A stretch of 64,000 bases of DNA, taken from contig DAHUXM010000018.1 in assembly GCA_027307165.1 (NCBI GenBank), positions 1-64,000 on the forward strand, written 5' to 3'. The translations under genes were made by a program, and so were the position numbers. A model generated the notes under the pieces. It saw only the letters and a list, made by a program, of their open reading frames with translations. It had not been told where the DNA came from and did no database searches. The stretch is from Gemmatimonadota bacterium. GTDB lineage: Bacteria > Gemmatimonadota > Gemmatimonadetes > Gemmatimonadales > Gemmatimonadaceae. Below, piece after piece: positions 41,117 through 49,985 of this stretch. Each line of letters begins with the position of its first letter. Position 1 is the first letter of the stretch.

Positions 41117-43750
41117 ATGCGATTCTCCACTGTTTTGGGTGTGGCGGCCGGTCCGGCACTCCTCGTCAGCAGCATCATGCCGGCGCAGCAGGTGTCGTCA
41201 TCGAAGACGCAGGCCCTGATGGCTGCCGGCATCTCGCGGCAGCTTGCCGATTATCGCGCATCACGAATCAGCGACGTACGCTACGACCTGTCGCTGGATG
41301 TGACCGCGCACGATACCGCGCGCGGTCATGTCACAATCGCATTCGCACGGTCGGGCACGGGTGACGCGATAGTCGATTTCCGCGGGCCGCGTCTTGGGAC
41401 AGTGATTCTCAACGGTACGGCACTACCGCCGGATGTCAGCAACGGAATGCACATCCGGCTTCCGGCCGCATCGCTCAGGCGTGGAGCGAACAGTGTATCG
41501 ATGACTTTCTCCGCACTCATCGCCCCTGCAGGCGCGAGTGTGATTCGATATCACGACGTAACGGATGGCGCGGACTATCTCTACACGCTACTGGTGCCTT
41601 CGGACGCGAATCAACTCTTTCCCTGCTTCGACCAGCCGGACATCAAGGCACGCACGGCACTCACCCTCACCATTCCCGTAAAGTGGAATGCAGTCGCGAA
41701 TGGAACAGTCCAACGCGTCGACTCGTCTGCGACTACGAGGACAATTCACTTCACGCGCACCAAGCCGATCAGCACGTATCTGATAGCGTTCGCAGCGGGT
41801 CCATGGACTCGCGTCACACGTTCGGTGGATGGCCATCCGATCAGGATGTACGTTCGAGCATCGCGAGCCGGAGAAGCAGAAGCCGATTCGATGATCGCAG
41901 CAAACGGTCGAGCCATGCACTGGCTGGCGGAATATTTCAACTTTCCATATCCGTGGCCCAAGCTCGACTTCGTGCTGGCACCCGCATTTCCGTTCGGTGG
42001 GATGGAGCATCCGGGCGCGATCTTCTACAACGAGAACAGCTTCATATTCCGTGAACGCGCGACGAGGCCGCAGCGCATCTCCCGCGAGGCGACGATCTAC
42101 CACGAGGTCGCACACCAGTGGTTCGGAGATCTCGTCACGATGAAGTGGTTCGACGATCTGTGGCTCAAGGAAGGTTTCGCGACCTACATGGCGGCGAAGA
42201 TGCGCGCATCACTGGAGCCGCAATCGAATGCGTGGGAAACGTTCTACCTCCAGAACAAGCCGAGCGCTTATGGCGTCGACCGAACCGAAGGAACCACGCC
42301 GATCTGGCAGTCGCTGGCGAATCTGGACCAGGCGAAGAGCAACTACGGGGCGATTGTTTACAACAAGGCGCCGGGTGTCATCAAGCAGCTGAACTATCTG
42401 GTGGGGGATTCCGCGTTCAGGCATGGGCTGCATGATTATCTGGCACAGCACGCGTATGGTAACGCGACATGGCAGGATCTTCTTTCATCGGTCGGAGCGG
42501 CGGCAAGGATTCCGCTCAAGAAGTGGGGCGAGGCTTACATCCTGCGTCCGGGCATGCCGGTGATCGATCAACACGTGAATGTGCGCGATGGCGTGCTCCA
42601 GAGTCTGTCTCTCGCGCAGCACCCAGCTCAATCGATCTCCGGCGCAGGGCCATGGCCGATCCGCACACAAGTGCTGCTGAGATATCCCGGAGGGCGAACC
42701 GATCGCCTGCTGATCAATCTGGCCTCCGACAGCACCGTCGCGCGGTTTGCCAACAGCCCGCGGGCGCCGGCATTCGTCTTCGCCAATGCGGGTGACAACG
42801 CCTACGCACTCGTCATTCCCGACTCGGTGAGCGGTCACTGGCTGGCGGACAGCGTGGGAACACTGACAGATCCATTGACACGCGCAATGGGATGGGACGC
42901 ACTGTGGGAACTGGTGCGCCGCCGAGGCCTCACACCAGCTCAGTTCATCTCTATCGCAGAGCGAGCATTGCCGGCCGAGCAGGACGAGCAGATCCTGGGT
43001 GCACAGCTGCGACATGTAACGCGTGCGGCGGAGGCGTATCTGTCGCCGACAGAACGTACCGGACTGCTACCAGGGTTGGAGGGCTCGCTTCGATCCGTCG
43101 AGAGCGATTCGACGCGACCGTACGAGATCCGAAAACCCAATCTGGATGCACTGATCCGGGTAACACACACGCCGGCTGGCCTCGAGTATCTGGATCATCT
43201 TCTCGACAGCGCTAACGCAGCAGGCGCGCCACTCAAGGCGCCGACGCGATGGGCGATCGTTACGCATCTCATCGCGACACGTGCACCAACCGCGATGAGC
43301 AGGCTGGCTGCAGAAACGAAGAGCGACTCGACGAGCGAGGGCAAGCGGTATGCATTCATTGCCAGAGCAGCGACGCCCGACTCGAACGTCAAGCGCGAGT
43401 ACTTCACACGCTACCTGAGCGACCCAAATCTCAACGAGGAGTGGGCTACGTCGAGCCTCGGCGCATTCAACGAGATCGATCAGCAGGCTCTGACGCTCAA
43501 GTATCTCAAGCCCGCGCTGGATACACTGCCGTGGTTGCAGCGCAACCGACGCATCTTCTTCATCGGCTCGTGGCTGGGCGGCTTCATCGGCGGTCAGACG
43601 ACAGCCGAAGCGGCCAAGACGGTGCGCTCGTTCCTCGATTCGAATCCGAACCTTGGCGCCGATTTACGTCAGAAGATATTGCAAACGCTGGACGAGCTCG
43701 AGACCACGGTGGAGATTCGGTCGCCGAAGCGCGCGACGGGAGCGCCCTGA
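41117..43750 (+). CDS. Secreted M1-family zinc aminopeptidase
   Basis: 877 residues. A signal peptide (MRFSTVLGVAAGPALLVSSIMPAQ) precedes the N-terminal beta domain. The substrate-binding GGMEHPGAIFYNE and the zinc site HEVAHQWFGDLVTMKWFDDLWLKEGFATYM (HExxH plus the downstream Glu) are complete. The C-terminal ERAP1-like helical domain extends to the end. It removes N-terminal residues from peptides in the periplasm or outside the cell. The start at 41117 is chosen because the signal peptide begins there; the open frame upstream has no protein character. Confidence 0.94.
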   Translation: MRFSTVLGVAAGPALLVSSIMPAQQVSSSKTQALMAAGISRQLADYRASRISDVRYDLSLDVTAHDTARGHVTIAFARSGTGDAIVDFRGPRLGTVILNGTALPPDVSNGMHIRLPAASLRRGANSVSMTFSALIAPAGASVIRYHDVTDGADYLYTLLVPSDANQLFPCFDQPDIKARTALTLTIPVKWNAVANGTVQRVDSSATTRTIHFTRTKPISTYLIAFAAGPWTRVTRSVDGHPIRMYVRASRAGEAEADSMIAANGRAMHWLAEYFNFPYPWPKLDFVLAPAFPFGGMEHPGAIFYNENSFIFRERATRPQRISREATIYHEVAHQWFGDLVTMKWFDDLWLKEGFATYMAAKMRASLEPQSNAWETFYLQNKPSAYGVDRTEGTTPIWQSLANLDQAKSNYGAIVYNKAPGVIKQLNYLVGDSAFRHGLHDYLAQHAYGNATWQDLLSSVGAAARIPLKKWGEAYILRPGMPVIDQHVNVRDGVLQSLSLAQHPAQSISGAGPWPIRTQVLLRYPGGRTDRLLINLASDSTVARFANSPRAPAFVFANAGDNAYALVIPDSVSGHWLADSVGTLTDPLTRAMGWDALWELVRRRGLTPAQFISIAERALPAEQDEQILGAQLRHVTRAAEAYLSPTERTGLLPGLEGSLRSVESDSTRPYEIRKPNLDALIRVTHTPAGLEYLDHLLDSANAAGAPLKAPTRWAIVTHLIATRAPTAMSRLAAETKSDSTSEGKRYAFIARAATPDSNVKREYFTRYLSDPNLNEEWATSSLGAFNEIDQQALTLKYLKPALDTLPWLQRNRRIFFIGSWLGGFIGGQTTAEAAKTVRSFLDSNPNLGADLRQKILQTLDELETTVEIRSPKRATGAP

Positions 43751-43814
43751 GGAAAGAGCGTTCCCTGCAGCGTTTCCATTCTATCCATTGCGCGGAAGAG
43801 ATCCGCTGAGTCCG

Positions 43815-44363
43815 TTACTTCTTGAACAGACTCAGATATTCGCCGTAGCCCTGCGCCTGGAGCTGATCCACGGGGACGAAGCGCAGCGACGCCGAGTTCA
43901 TGCAGTAACGATTGCCGGTCGGCTTGGGGCCATCGTCGAACAGATGGCCCAGATGAGAGTTCGCGTGCGCTGAGCGAACTTCCGTCCTGGCGTAACCGAG
44001 CAGATGGTCGGTGTCCGTCTTTATGTTCGCAGGTACGAGAGGCTTGCTGAAACTTGGCCAACCCGTTCCAGAATCGAACTTGTCGGTTGAGCTGAACAGC
44101 GGCTCGCCGGAAACAATGTCGACGTAGATACCGGGCTTGTGGTTATCCCAGTATTCGTTGTGGAACGGCGTTTCTGTCGCTGCCTTCTGCGTAACATCGA
44201 ACTGCTCGCGAGTCAGCTTGCTGCGCAGCTCCGACTCGGATGGCTTCTTGTAGTTGATCATATTCTTTATGGAGTATTGCTGAGCCTGCACAGCGGGTGC
44301 GGCTGACACCGTGACTGCGAAACCCAGCGTGACCCCGAGTACGTACCGGTTGAGCGAGAACAT
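43815..44363 (-). CDS. msrB: Exported peptide-methionine (R)-S-oxide reductase
   Basis: 182 residues. A Sec signal peptide ends near [31 protein letters not shown] and the catalytic Cys in [13 protein letters not shown] are all present. The two CxxC zinc pairs found in many MsrB proteins are absent ([12 protein letters not shown]), as in Neisseria-type enzymes. It repairs methionine-R-sulfoxide in exported proteins. The ATG at 44363 is preferred over one 11 codons upstream. It lies downstream of the HEAT-repeat genes. Confidence 0.94.
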   Translation of the reverse strand: MFSLNRYVLGVTLGFAVTVSAAPAVQAQQYSIKNMINYKKPSESELRSKLTREQFDVTQKAATETPFHNEYWDNHKPGIYVDIVSGEPLFSSTDKFDSGTGWPSFSKPLVPANIKTDTDHLLGYARTEVRSAHANSHLGHLFDDGPKPTGNRYCMNSASLRFVPVDQLQAQGYGEYLSLFKK

Positions 44364-44452
44364 CGCGCGCGTCCTTAAGTAGGGTTGATCGGGCACATTC
44401 GTGCCGCGTATCTCTCTGAAATATGTACGTCAGGACGCGCAAAATGGTTCTA

Positions 44453-45301
44453 TTACCGTCCGGATTTACCTGGGCGTGCCAGGATATTCTCGAACAATGT
44501 AAGAGCCCGCGGATCGTTCGACTGTCCGAGCCAGAAGAGCGCCCTTTTCCGCACGGACGGATCGCGATTGGTCTGCGCAACGCGAATCAGTGCGGGAATT
44601 CCATCCCCGTGCGGTTGCTGGGATAGTGCGAAGACGGCGCTCTCGCGGACTGCGCGATCGACGGTGTCCTCGGCAACCAACTGAGACAGGTTTGCCGTAA
44701 CGGTGTCGCCAGCCATCTGGCCGAGCCAGAAGACGGCGTCACGTCTGGTCTCGCTCGGTACGCTTGCGTCACGAGCAAGCTGCATCAACGGCGGCCAGAT
44801 AACGACACTATCTCCGAGCGTGGCCGGAAAGATCGCTTTCCTCCCGACCAAGACAGATGACTGCCTGGCGAGTGCAACGAGGTAAGCCGCGGCTGCCTGC
44901 GGCGCGACATCGCCAAGGTCGGTGACCCCGTTCACGGCGCGCCAGCGACCGCCGACATATGACCTGAGGCCGGTCACCGCGTGATCGTGTACGTCGAGCA
45001 CGATGCGAACCGGGCCGCGGCCACAGTCCGCGTCCCATTCCACGTCTGCGGCAGCGCGTTCTCCAGAGGTATTGCGACTTCCGTAATTGCCTACATATAC
45101 GGAATTACCCGACCCGCATACATCGGGACGTGCGCGGAAAGTGAACCGCACCGTTCCATCCGGCGCCGCGTGAACGCGCTCTGCGATCGATTGCCCTGAC
45201 TGCGCACCGGCCACGATGGGTCCGGCCGCGAGGGACGCGGTCGCGACGACTGCGAGCGCGACGGTCGCTCTCATGCTGGCGGAAATCGAATTCCTTATCA
45301 C
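44453..45301 (-). CDS. Secreted HEAT-repeat protein (three F-x3-Q repeats)
   Basis: 282 residues with a signal peptide (ATVALAVVATASLAAGPIVAGAQ). Residues 40-150 form an uncharacterised domain (GTVRFTFRARPDVCGSGNSVYVGNYGSR, a single Cys pair). The C-terminal 120 residues are three HEAT-like helical repeats of about 32 residues, each starting R-x-x-A-(V/L)-F-(W/A)-L-(G/S)-Q. The last ends KRALFWLGQSNDPRALTLFENIL, nearly the same as the last repeat of the upstream protein. It overlaps that gene by 4 bases. It is probably a periplasmic scaffold. No enzyme motif is visible. Confidence 0.8.
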   Translation of the reverse strand: MIRNSISASMRATVALAVVATASLAAGPIVAGAQSGQSIAERVHAAPDGTVRFTFRARPDVCGSGNSVYVGNYGSRNTSGERAAADVEWDADCGRGPVRIVLDVHDHAVTGLRSYVGGRWRAVNGVTDLGDVAPQAAAAYLVALARQSSVLVGRKAIFPATLGDSVVIWPPLMQLARDASVPSETRRDAVFWLGQMAGDTVTANLSQLVAEDTVDRAVRESAVFALSQQPHGDGIPALIRVAQTNRDPSVRKRALFWLGQSNDPRALTLFENILARPGKSGR

Positions 45302-46695
45302 TTGTCGAGTACCTCGGTGATGGCCTTGAGTGCACGTGGATCGTGTGATTGACCGAGCCAGAAGATGGCTTTTTTCCGCGAATCGGCATCCTTGTCGGTG
45401 CGTGCGATGGAAATGAGCTTGTCGAGCGCGGCGGGGTCGCGGCTCTGAGAGAAAACGAAGATCATCTGCTGGCGAAGCTCGCCTGCTGGAAGCGCATCAT
45501 ACAGGCGCGTCAGCTGGGAAACCGACGCTCCCGCCTGCCCTGCGAGGAAGAGCGCACGCTTTCTGTTGTCGACGCTTTCATTACTGCGCTGCGCAAGCTG
45601 CAGGAGCCACTCGGCGCGATCGGGCGACGAGCCCTGCGAAATTGCGAAGAGAGTCTGGTTCCTGAGATCATCGTCCGAGAGCTTTGTATAGAGGTCGCGG
45701 AGAAACTGCGCATTCGGCACGCCGCCCTTTTGCTGCCCGAGCCAGAAGATCGCCTTGCCGCGTAGCGCGACTGGCTGGGAGGCATCGGATGCGTATGCCC
45801 GGAGAATGCTCGTCCCACGCTCGCCGGCCGACTGCCCAAGCGCGAAGAGCGCCTTGTCGCGAAGCTCCTGGTCGGAAGAGTTGTGAAGTATGTCCGAGAG
45901 CACACTCACGGCGCGATCACTGTGCACCTGGGACAACCAGAAGACAGCCTGACCGCGCACATCGGCATCGGGATCCGTCTGCGCTACGTGCAGCAACACG
46001 TCCACCGCTTGTGGCGACTGCTTCTGGGCCACGAGGAATACAGCCTTTCTGCGAAGCGAGGCGGAGCACTCATCGCGGCGCGCAAGTACCTTTTCCAGAA
46101 TCGGTTCGGCACGATCCGCGTCCATCTGAAGAAGTGCATTGATGGCAGCGACGCGCTCGTCGTCGTCTTCGTCGACGCACTTGGCCGACGCTGCACCACG
46201 CGCGGTGGAGCTGCTCGCACCAGTTTCGGACGCCTGCGCCGCTATGCTTGCGGCACACGTGGCGTCGCCCTGTTGTGCGAGCTCTCCGCATATGCGCGTA
46301 GCGAGCGTGGCGGCGTCGCTGCGTCGGCCAAAGTCAGGGAAGCGCTGTTGCAGGTTAGCCAGAATGTTGTGCGCCGTACGCATCGACGCGGCGCCGCCCG
46401 AGCGATAGTGAGCGAAGGCCTCGTAGTACATCGCGTCAGGAAGCAGGGACGACTTCGGATAGCGTACGCCGACTTCGTGGAACAGCTGCGCCGCACGATC
46501 ATAGTCACCTCTGGTGAGCGCGTCGCGAGCACTGCGATACAGCGAGTCAGCGGGATCGGCCGTCGCCGGACCGACGGCCGTGGATACAACGAGACCGCGC
46601 GTGAACGAATCATGCGTCGCAGCAGCTGCCGCGTACGCCTGTGGCGCCGGAATCGAGAGCGAAGCCACGATCGCGCCAAGTATGTAGAGCTTCAT
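45298..46695 (-). CDS. Secreted TPR/HEAT-repeat protein (eight F-x3-Q repeats)
   Basis: 465 residues. A signal peptide (MKLYILGAIVASLSIPAPQAYA) is followed by a TPR-like segment (SLYRSARDALTRGDYDRAAQLFHEVGVRYPKSSLLPDAMYYEAFAHYRSG) and, after a Ser-rich linker, eight HEAT-like repeats of 29-33 residues. Every repeat carries Phe then Gln four residues later (FLVAQ, FWLSQ, FALGQ, FWLGQ, FAISQ, FLAGQ, FVFSQ, FWLGQ). The regularity implies recent expansion or strong constraint. It is encoded just after the anti-σ-like gene, so expression is probably controlled by the ECF σ factor. Confidence 0.82.
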   Translation of the reverse strand: MKLYILGAIVASLSIPAPQAYAAAAATHDSFTRGLVVSTAVGPATADPADSLYRSARDALTRGDYDRAAQLFHEVGVRYPKSSLLPDAMYYEAFAHYRSGGAASMRTAHNILANLQQRFPDFGRRSDAATLATRICGELAQQGDATCAASIAAQASETGASSSTARGAASAKCVDEDDDERVAAINALLQMDADRAEPILEKVLARRDECSASLRRKAVFLVAQKQSPQAVDVLLHVAQTDPDADVRGQAVFWLSQVHSDRAVSVLSDILHNSSDQELRDKALFALGQSAGERGTSILRAYASDASQPVALRGKAIFWLGQQKGGVPNAQFLRDLYTKLSDDDLRNQTLFAISQGSSPDRAEWLLQLAQRSNESVDNRKRALFLAGQAGASVSQLTRLYDALPAGELRQQMIFVFSQSRDPAALDKLISIARTDKDADSRKKAIFWLGQSHDPRALKAITEVLDK

Positions 46696-46707
46696 GTCAA
46701 TTCTTCC

Positions 46708-47568
46708 TTATTGTAGGTGCGTTGCGACGCCTGCGGGTACTGCGGTACGAAGGCGTGTTATGACATCGGAATGGCGAACCGACCCGTCGATCATCTCTCG
46801 ATCGATCGGCGTGTTCGCCGGTGACAGTTGGGTCATCTGAACGAGCACCAGCTCGAGGTCCTCCAGGAGTCTCTGTCGCGCGGGATCGGCGGCGGCGGGC
46901 GAATCGAGCAGCAAACGCGTCTGCGACAGCAGAGCACGGGCCCACGACGCCATTTCGGCGTCACCACGCGCGTCGTGCGATTCCGTCTGGTACGACGTAA
47001 GCAGTGCCTCGACAGCTGTGAAATGGCGAACCGTCGCCAGTGCGTAGGCCTGCGAGCGCGCATTCCCGCTCGATCCTGGTGCACTGTTGGCGGCTGCATA
47101 CGTTCCGTGATTCGCAGCGACGCGAGGCGCGGTCGGCAATGGCTGCAGGTGCCGCGAGTCAGGCGCGGCGCCCGTGTCGCCGCTTGCCTCGCGCGACGAG
47201 GGCACCACGGCTACCGCTACCTGATGCGAATCCTGCGACACATTCCGCGGTGCACTCTGCGCGAGCGAATTCGCGTGCGGGCCGACGCGTGAGTGCACTT
47301 CCACACCGATTCCAATTCCGACGCCAAGCAGGAGACCAGCGGCCACGAGCACGCCCCATATGGGCCGCCTGCGGATCGATCGCCGGAGCTCGCCCTGCTC
47401 CCGAATCTCATGCCACATCTCTTCGCGCGGCACGATGTCGGGTGGCCGATGGTAGTCCGCGCCGAACCGGGCGAGCAGCGCGTCGAGTTCGGCGTCCTCG
47501 GCCTCATTCACCACTGACTCCGGTGAATCGCCCGGATCCTGCCCGTGGGCGTAATTGTCGTCGTTCAT
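46708..47568 (-). CDS. Single-pass anti-σ-like membrane protein
   Basis: 286 residues. An acidic cytoplasmic N-terminus (about 70 residues; AELDALLARFGADYHRPPDIVPREEMWHEIREQG) leads to one transmembrane helix (IWGVLVAAGLLLGVGIGIGVEV). A periplasmic part follows, with a low-complexity stretch and a helical domain (VEALLTSYQTESHDARGDAEMASWARALLSQTRLLL). The zinc motif HxxxCxxC of classic anti-σ proteins is absent, but size, topology and 4-base overlap with the σ gene fit an anti-σ factor. It probably holds the σ factor at the membrane until an envelope signal arrives. Confidence 0.75.
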   Translation of the reverse strand: MNDDNYAHGQDPGDSPESVVNEAEDAELDALLARFGADYHRPPDIVPREEMWHEIREQGELRRSIRRRPIWGVLVAAGLLLGVGIGIGVEVHSRVGPHANSLAQSAPRNVSQDSHQVAVAVVPSSREASGDTGAAPDSRHLQPLPTAPRVAANHGTYAAANSAPGSSGNARSQAYALATVRHFTAVEALLTSYQTESHDARGDAEMASWARALLSQTRLLLDSPAAADPARQRLLEDLELVLVQMTQLSPANTPIDREMIDGSVRHSDVITRLRTAVPAGVATHLQ

Positions 47569-48137
47569 TGCCTGTCCCTCGCGAAATGCTTGAGCGATTC
47601 GCGCAGTTTTGCGCGCGCCCGGAAGAGCTGTCCCTTGGATGTCGTTTCGGCGACGCCAAGAGTGCGTGCAATTTCCTGATGACTGAATCCTTCGATCTCG
47701 TACATCACGAACACGGTGCGATATCCATCTGGCAGCGCATCGATCGCCGCATGTAATTGCTCCCGGAGGTCGACGTCCGCGTGGTTATCGTTGGCTCCGA
47801 CATCCGCGGCAGCGTCGAGCGGAACGTGCCGCTTGTCCATGCGTGATCGTTTGCGCAGCGCGCCAAGTGCGATGGAAACCGCGATGCTGTGCAGCCACGT
47901 GCCGAGTGCTGATTCATGCCTGAACTCCCCGAGTCTTCCGAATGCGCGGATGAACGTTTCCTGCGTTATGTCGCGGGCGGCGTCATCATCGCCGGCCAGT
48001 CTGAAGGCCACTCGATACACACGATCCACATGCCGGTCGTAGAGATCGCGCTGTGCGGCTGGATCTCCTGAGCCGGCGCGGGTGACGAGCTCTCGCTCGG
48101 ACCGTGCGGACGTGATGTCGGTTACGGGTGCCGTCAT
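47565..48137 (-). CDS. ECF σ factor (RpoE-like)
   Basis: 190 residues. Region 2 is present (DLYDRHVDRVYRVAFRLAGDDDAARDITQETFIRAFGRL, with SALGTWLHSIAVSIAL in 2.3-2.4). Region 4 is also present (LPDGYRTVFVMYEIEGFSHQEIARTLGVAETTSKGQLFRARAKLR). No extra C-terminal domain. It directs RNA polymerase to promoters of an envelope-type regulon. It is first in the operon σ, anti-σ, TPR/HEAT, HEAT; AGAAGAG lies just upstream of the ATG. The 204 bases upstream contain a lone REP-like palindrome and no gene. Confidence 0.93.
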   Translation of the reverse strand: MTAPVTDITSARSERELVTRAGSGDPAAQRDLYDRHVDRVYRVAFRLAGDDDAARDITQETFIRAFGRLGEFRHESALGTWLHSIAVSIALGALRKRSRMDKRHVPLDAAADVGANDNHADVDLREQLHAAIDALPDGYRTVFVMYEIEGFSHQEIARTLGVAETTSKGQLFRARAKLRESLKHFARDRQ

Positions 48138-48222
48138 TGTCTCTTCTTGGACGGCGGAATGGCTCTGGAGGTTGTGCGGATCCTGATTTGGGGATCCGGA
48201 TTCGATTGCATTTCAGGTGAGA

Positions 48223-48242
48223 GGCACGGATGCATCCGTGCC
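48223..48242. repeat. Solo copy of the 20-bp REP-like palindrome
   Basis: GGCACGGATGCATCCGTGCC, identical to the palindrome in both ends of the transposase element, and followed like one of them by CCAC. It lies in the leader region of the ECF σ gene. Confidence 0.9.
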
Positions 48243-48341
48243 CCACATTCGCGTGCCATCGTTTTGCTCCTGCAACGAGGCGCTGACTGAAACGACGGGC
48301 GGGTTCCCGCCAACTACAATTGCAAACTGCTAGTGCAACAG

Positions 48342-49949
48342 TTAATGCATGTCGGGCGCTGGGCCGCTCCTCGGACGGGGAGCCCGGAGGAGAAGCACCG
48401 CGGGCGAGACGACAATGAATGTGAGCATGATCATGATCCACGCGTCGTTGTAGCTGAGCATGGATGCCTGTCGCTCCAGGGTGCCTTCGAGGAGGGCGTA
48501 CCATGTTCTGGCGGCGGTTACGGCCGGCATCCCCTGGGCCATGAGGCCGGCGATCACGCTATGCTGGCGGGCGACCAGCTCTGGATTGGTCGAATACAGA
48601 TTTGTGATCAGATCGGCGCGGTGCATCTGGGCATGGGTGGTCACATAAGTGCTCAGAATCGCAATGCCGAATGAGCCACCCAGCTGGCGCGACAGATTGA
48701 TGAGGCCGGAGGCCTGTTGTGCCTCGCTTGGCTCCAGAACGCCATAGGCGACGTTATTGATCGGCGTGAAGAGGAAACCGAGCGCGAAGCCGCGATAGAT
48801 GAGAGCGTATCGGACATCGGCCTCGCCCGCCTGTGGCGTCAGGTGGCCCAGCTTCCACATGGCGACGGTGAATATGGAGATGCCGATCACTATAAGGATG
48901 CGGCCATCGACCAGCGGCTTGGCTCCATTCAGAAGCTTGCCACAGATAATTGCGGCGACGGCCGTTGCGATTCCGCCAGGCAGCAGAGCGAGACCGGTGT
49001 CCATCGGCGTCAAGCCGAGTATGGTCTGGGTGAAGAGTGGGAAGATGAAGGTCCCGCCGTAGAGACCAAAGCCAAGCGCGATGAAGAGGAAGATCGACGC
49101 CGACAACTGCCTGTTCTTGAGAACTCTGAAATCGACCACGGGATGCTTGTTCCGCGACGAGAGCTCCCACCAGAGCATCACGGCGAGGCAGATGCCGGAG
49201 ACGACCGAGAGTCGCAGAATTAGCGGATCCGAGAACCAGTCGTTGCGGTTGCCTTCCTCGAGGACGTACTGCAATGACCCCACACCGACCATGAGCAGCA
49301 GTATCCCGACGAAATCGATCCCGCCTTCCCTGCCTCTCTTGCCGGGCGGGTCGTGGAGAAAGGTGCTGACCAGGAACGCCGAGACGATTCCAATCGGAAT
49401 ATTGATGAAGAAACACCAGTTCCAACTGTAGTTGTCCGTTATCCAGCCGCCCAGGGTTGGCCCGAGTGTGGGGGCGACGATGATTCCGAGTATGAAGATC
49501 GCCTGGACCATTCCCTGCTGATCGCGCGGGAAGATCTGGCGGATCGTGGCCTGGGCGGTGGAAAGCAGGGCTGCGCCGCCGGCGCCCTGAACGATTCGCC
49601 AGATGACGATCTCGGTGAGGCTGGTGGACGTGCCGCAGAGAAACGACGCAACGACGAAGATGATGATCGACGCCGTGAGGTAGTTTTTCCGGCCGAAGGT
49701 TTCCGTAAGGAATGCCGTCATGGGGAGGACGACGACGTTCGATAGTATGTAGCCTGTAAGAACCCAACCGATTTCCTCGAGCGTGGCGCCGAGGTTTCCG
49801 GCCATCTGGGGAAGTGCGACGTTGACGATGGTGGTGTCGAGCACCTCCATTATCGCCGCCGTTATGAGCCCAGCCAGGATGATCCAGCGGAAGGGGTTCA
49901 GCTCCTCCGATTCGGAGGCATTCGCGGGTACTGCTGCTGCGGTCGCCAT
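48342..49949 (-). CDS. EmrB/QacA-type (DHA2, 14-helix) multidrug exporter
   Basis: 535 residues. Motif D1 is LDTTIVNVALPQMAGNLGA. Motif A-like TAFLTETFGRKNYLT and the antiporter motif C region ILGIIVAPTLGPTLGGWITDNYSWNWCFFINIPIG are clear. Fourteen hydrophobic helices can be counted. It should export hydrophobic compounds with proton antiport across the inner membrane. An EmrA adaptor or TolC gene is not adjacent, so partners must be elsewhere. It is monocistronic between the ECF operon and the S9 peptidase gene. Confidence 0.92.
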   Translation of the reverse strand: MATAAAVPANASESEELNPFRWIILAGLITAAIMEVLDTTIVNVALPQMAGNLGATLEEIGWVLTGYILSNVVVLPMTAFLTETFGRKNYLTASIIIFVVASFLCGTSTSLTEIVIWRIVQGAGGAALLSTAQATIRQIFPRDQQGMVQAIFILGIIVAPTLGPTLGGWITDNYSWNWCFFINIPIGIVSAFLVSTFLHDPPGKRGREGGIDFVGILLLMVGVGSLQYVLEEGNRNDWFSDPLILRLSVVSGICLAVMLWWELSSRNKHPVVDFRVLKNRQLSASIFLFIALGFGLYGGTFIFPLFTQTILGLTPMDTGLALLPGGIATAVAAIICGKLLNGAKPLVDGRILIVIGISIFTVAMWKLGHLTPQAGEADVRYALIYRGFALGFLFTPINNVAYGVLEPSEAQQASGLINLSRQLGGSFGIAILSTYVTTHAQMHRADLITNLYSTNPELVARQHSVIAGLMAQGMPAVTAARTWYALLEGTLERQASMLSYNDAWIMIMLTFIVVSPAVLLLRAPRPRSGPAPDMH

Positions 49950-49985
49950 TGATCCAATGAAGAAAAACGGCGACCGCGGATTGGG

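Noticed and set aside
48282-48311. ECF-type promoter (GGAAC-N16-TCAGC on the minus strand) for autoregulation of the σ gene
   Set aside because: The GGAAC is inside a GGCGGG-TT-CCCGCC palindrome that may simply be a hairpin after the exporter gene, and the -10 is weak. Not strong enough to list.
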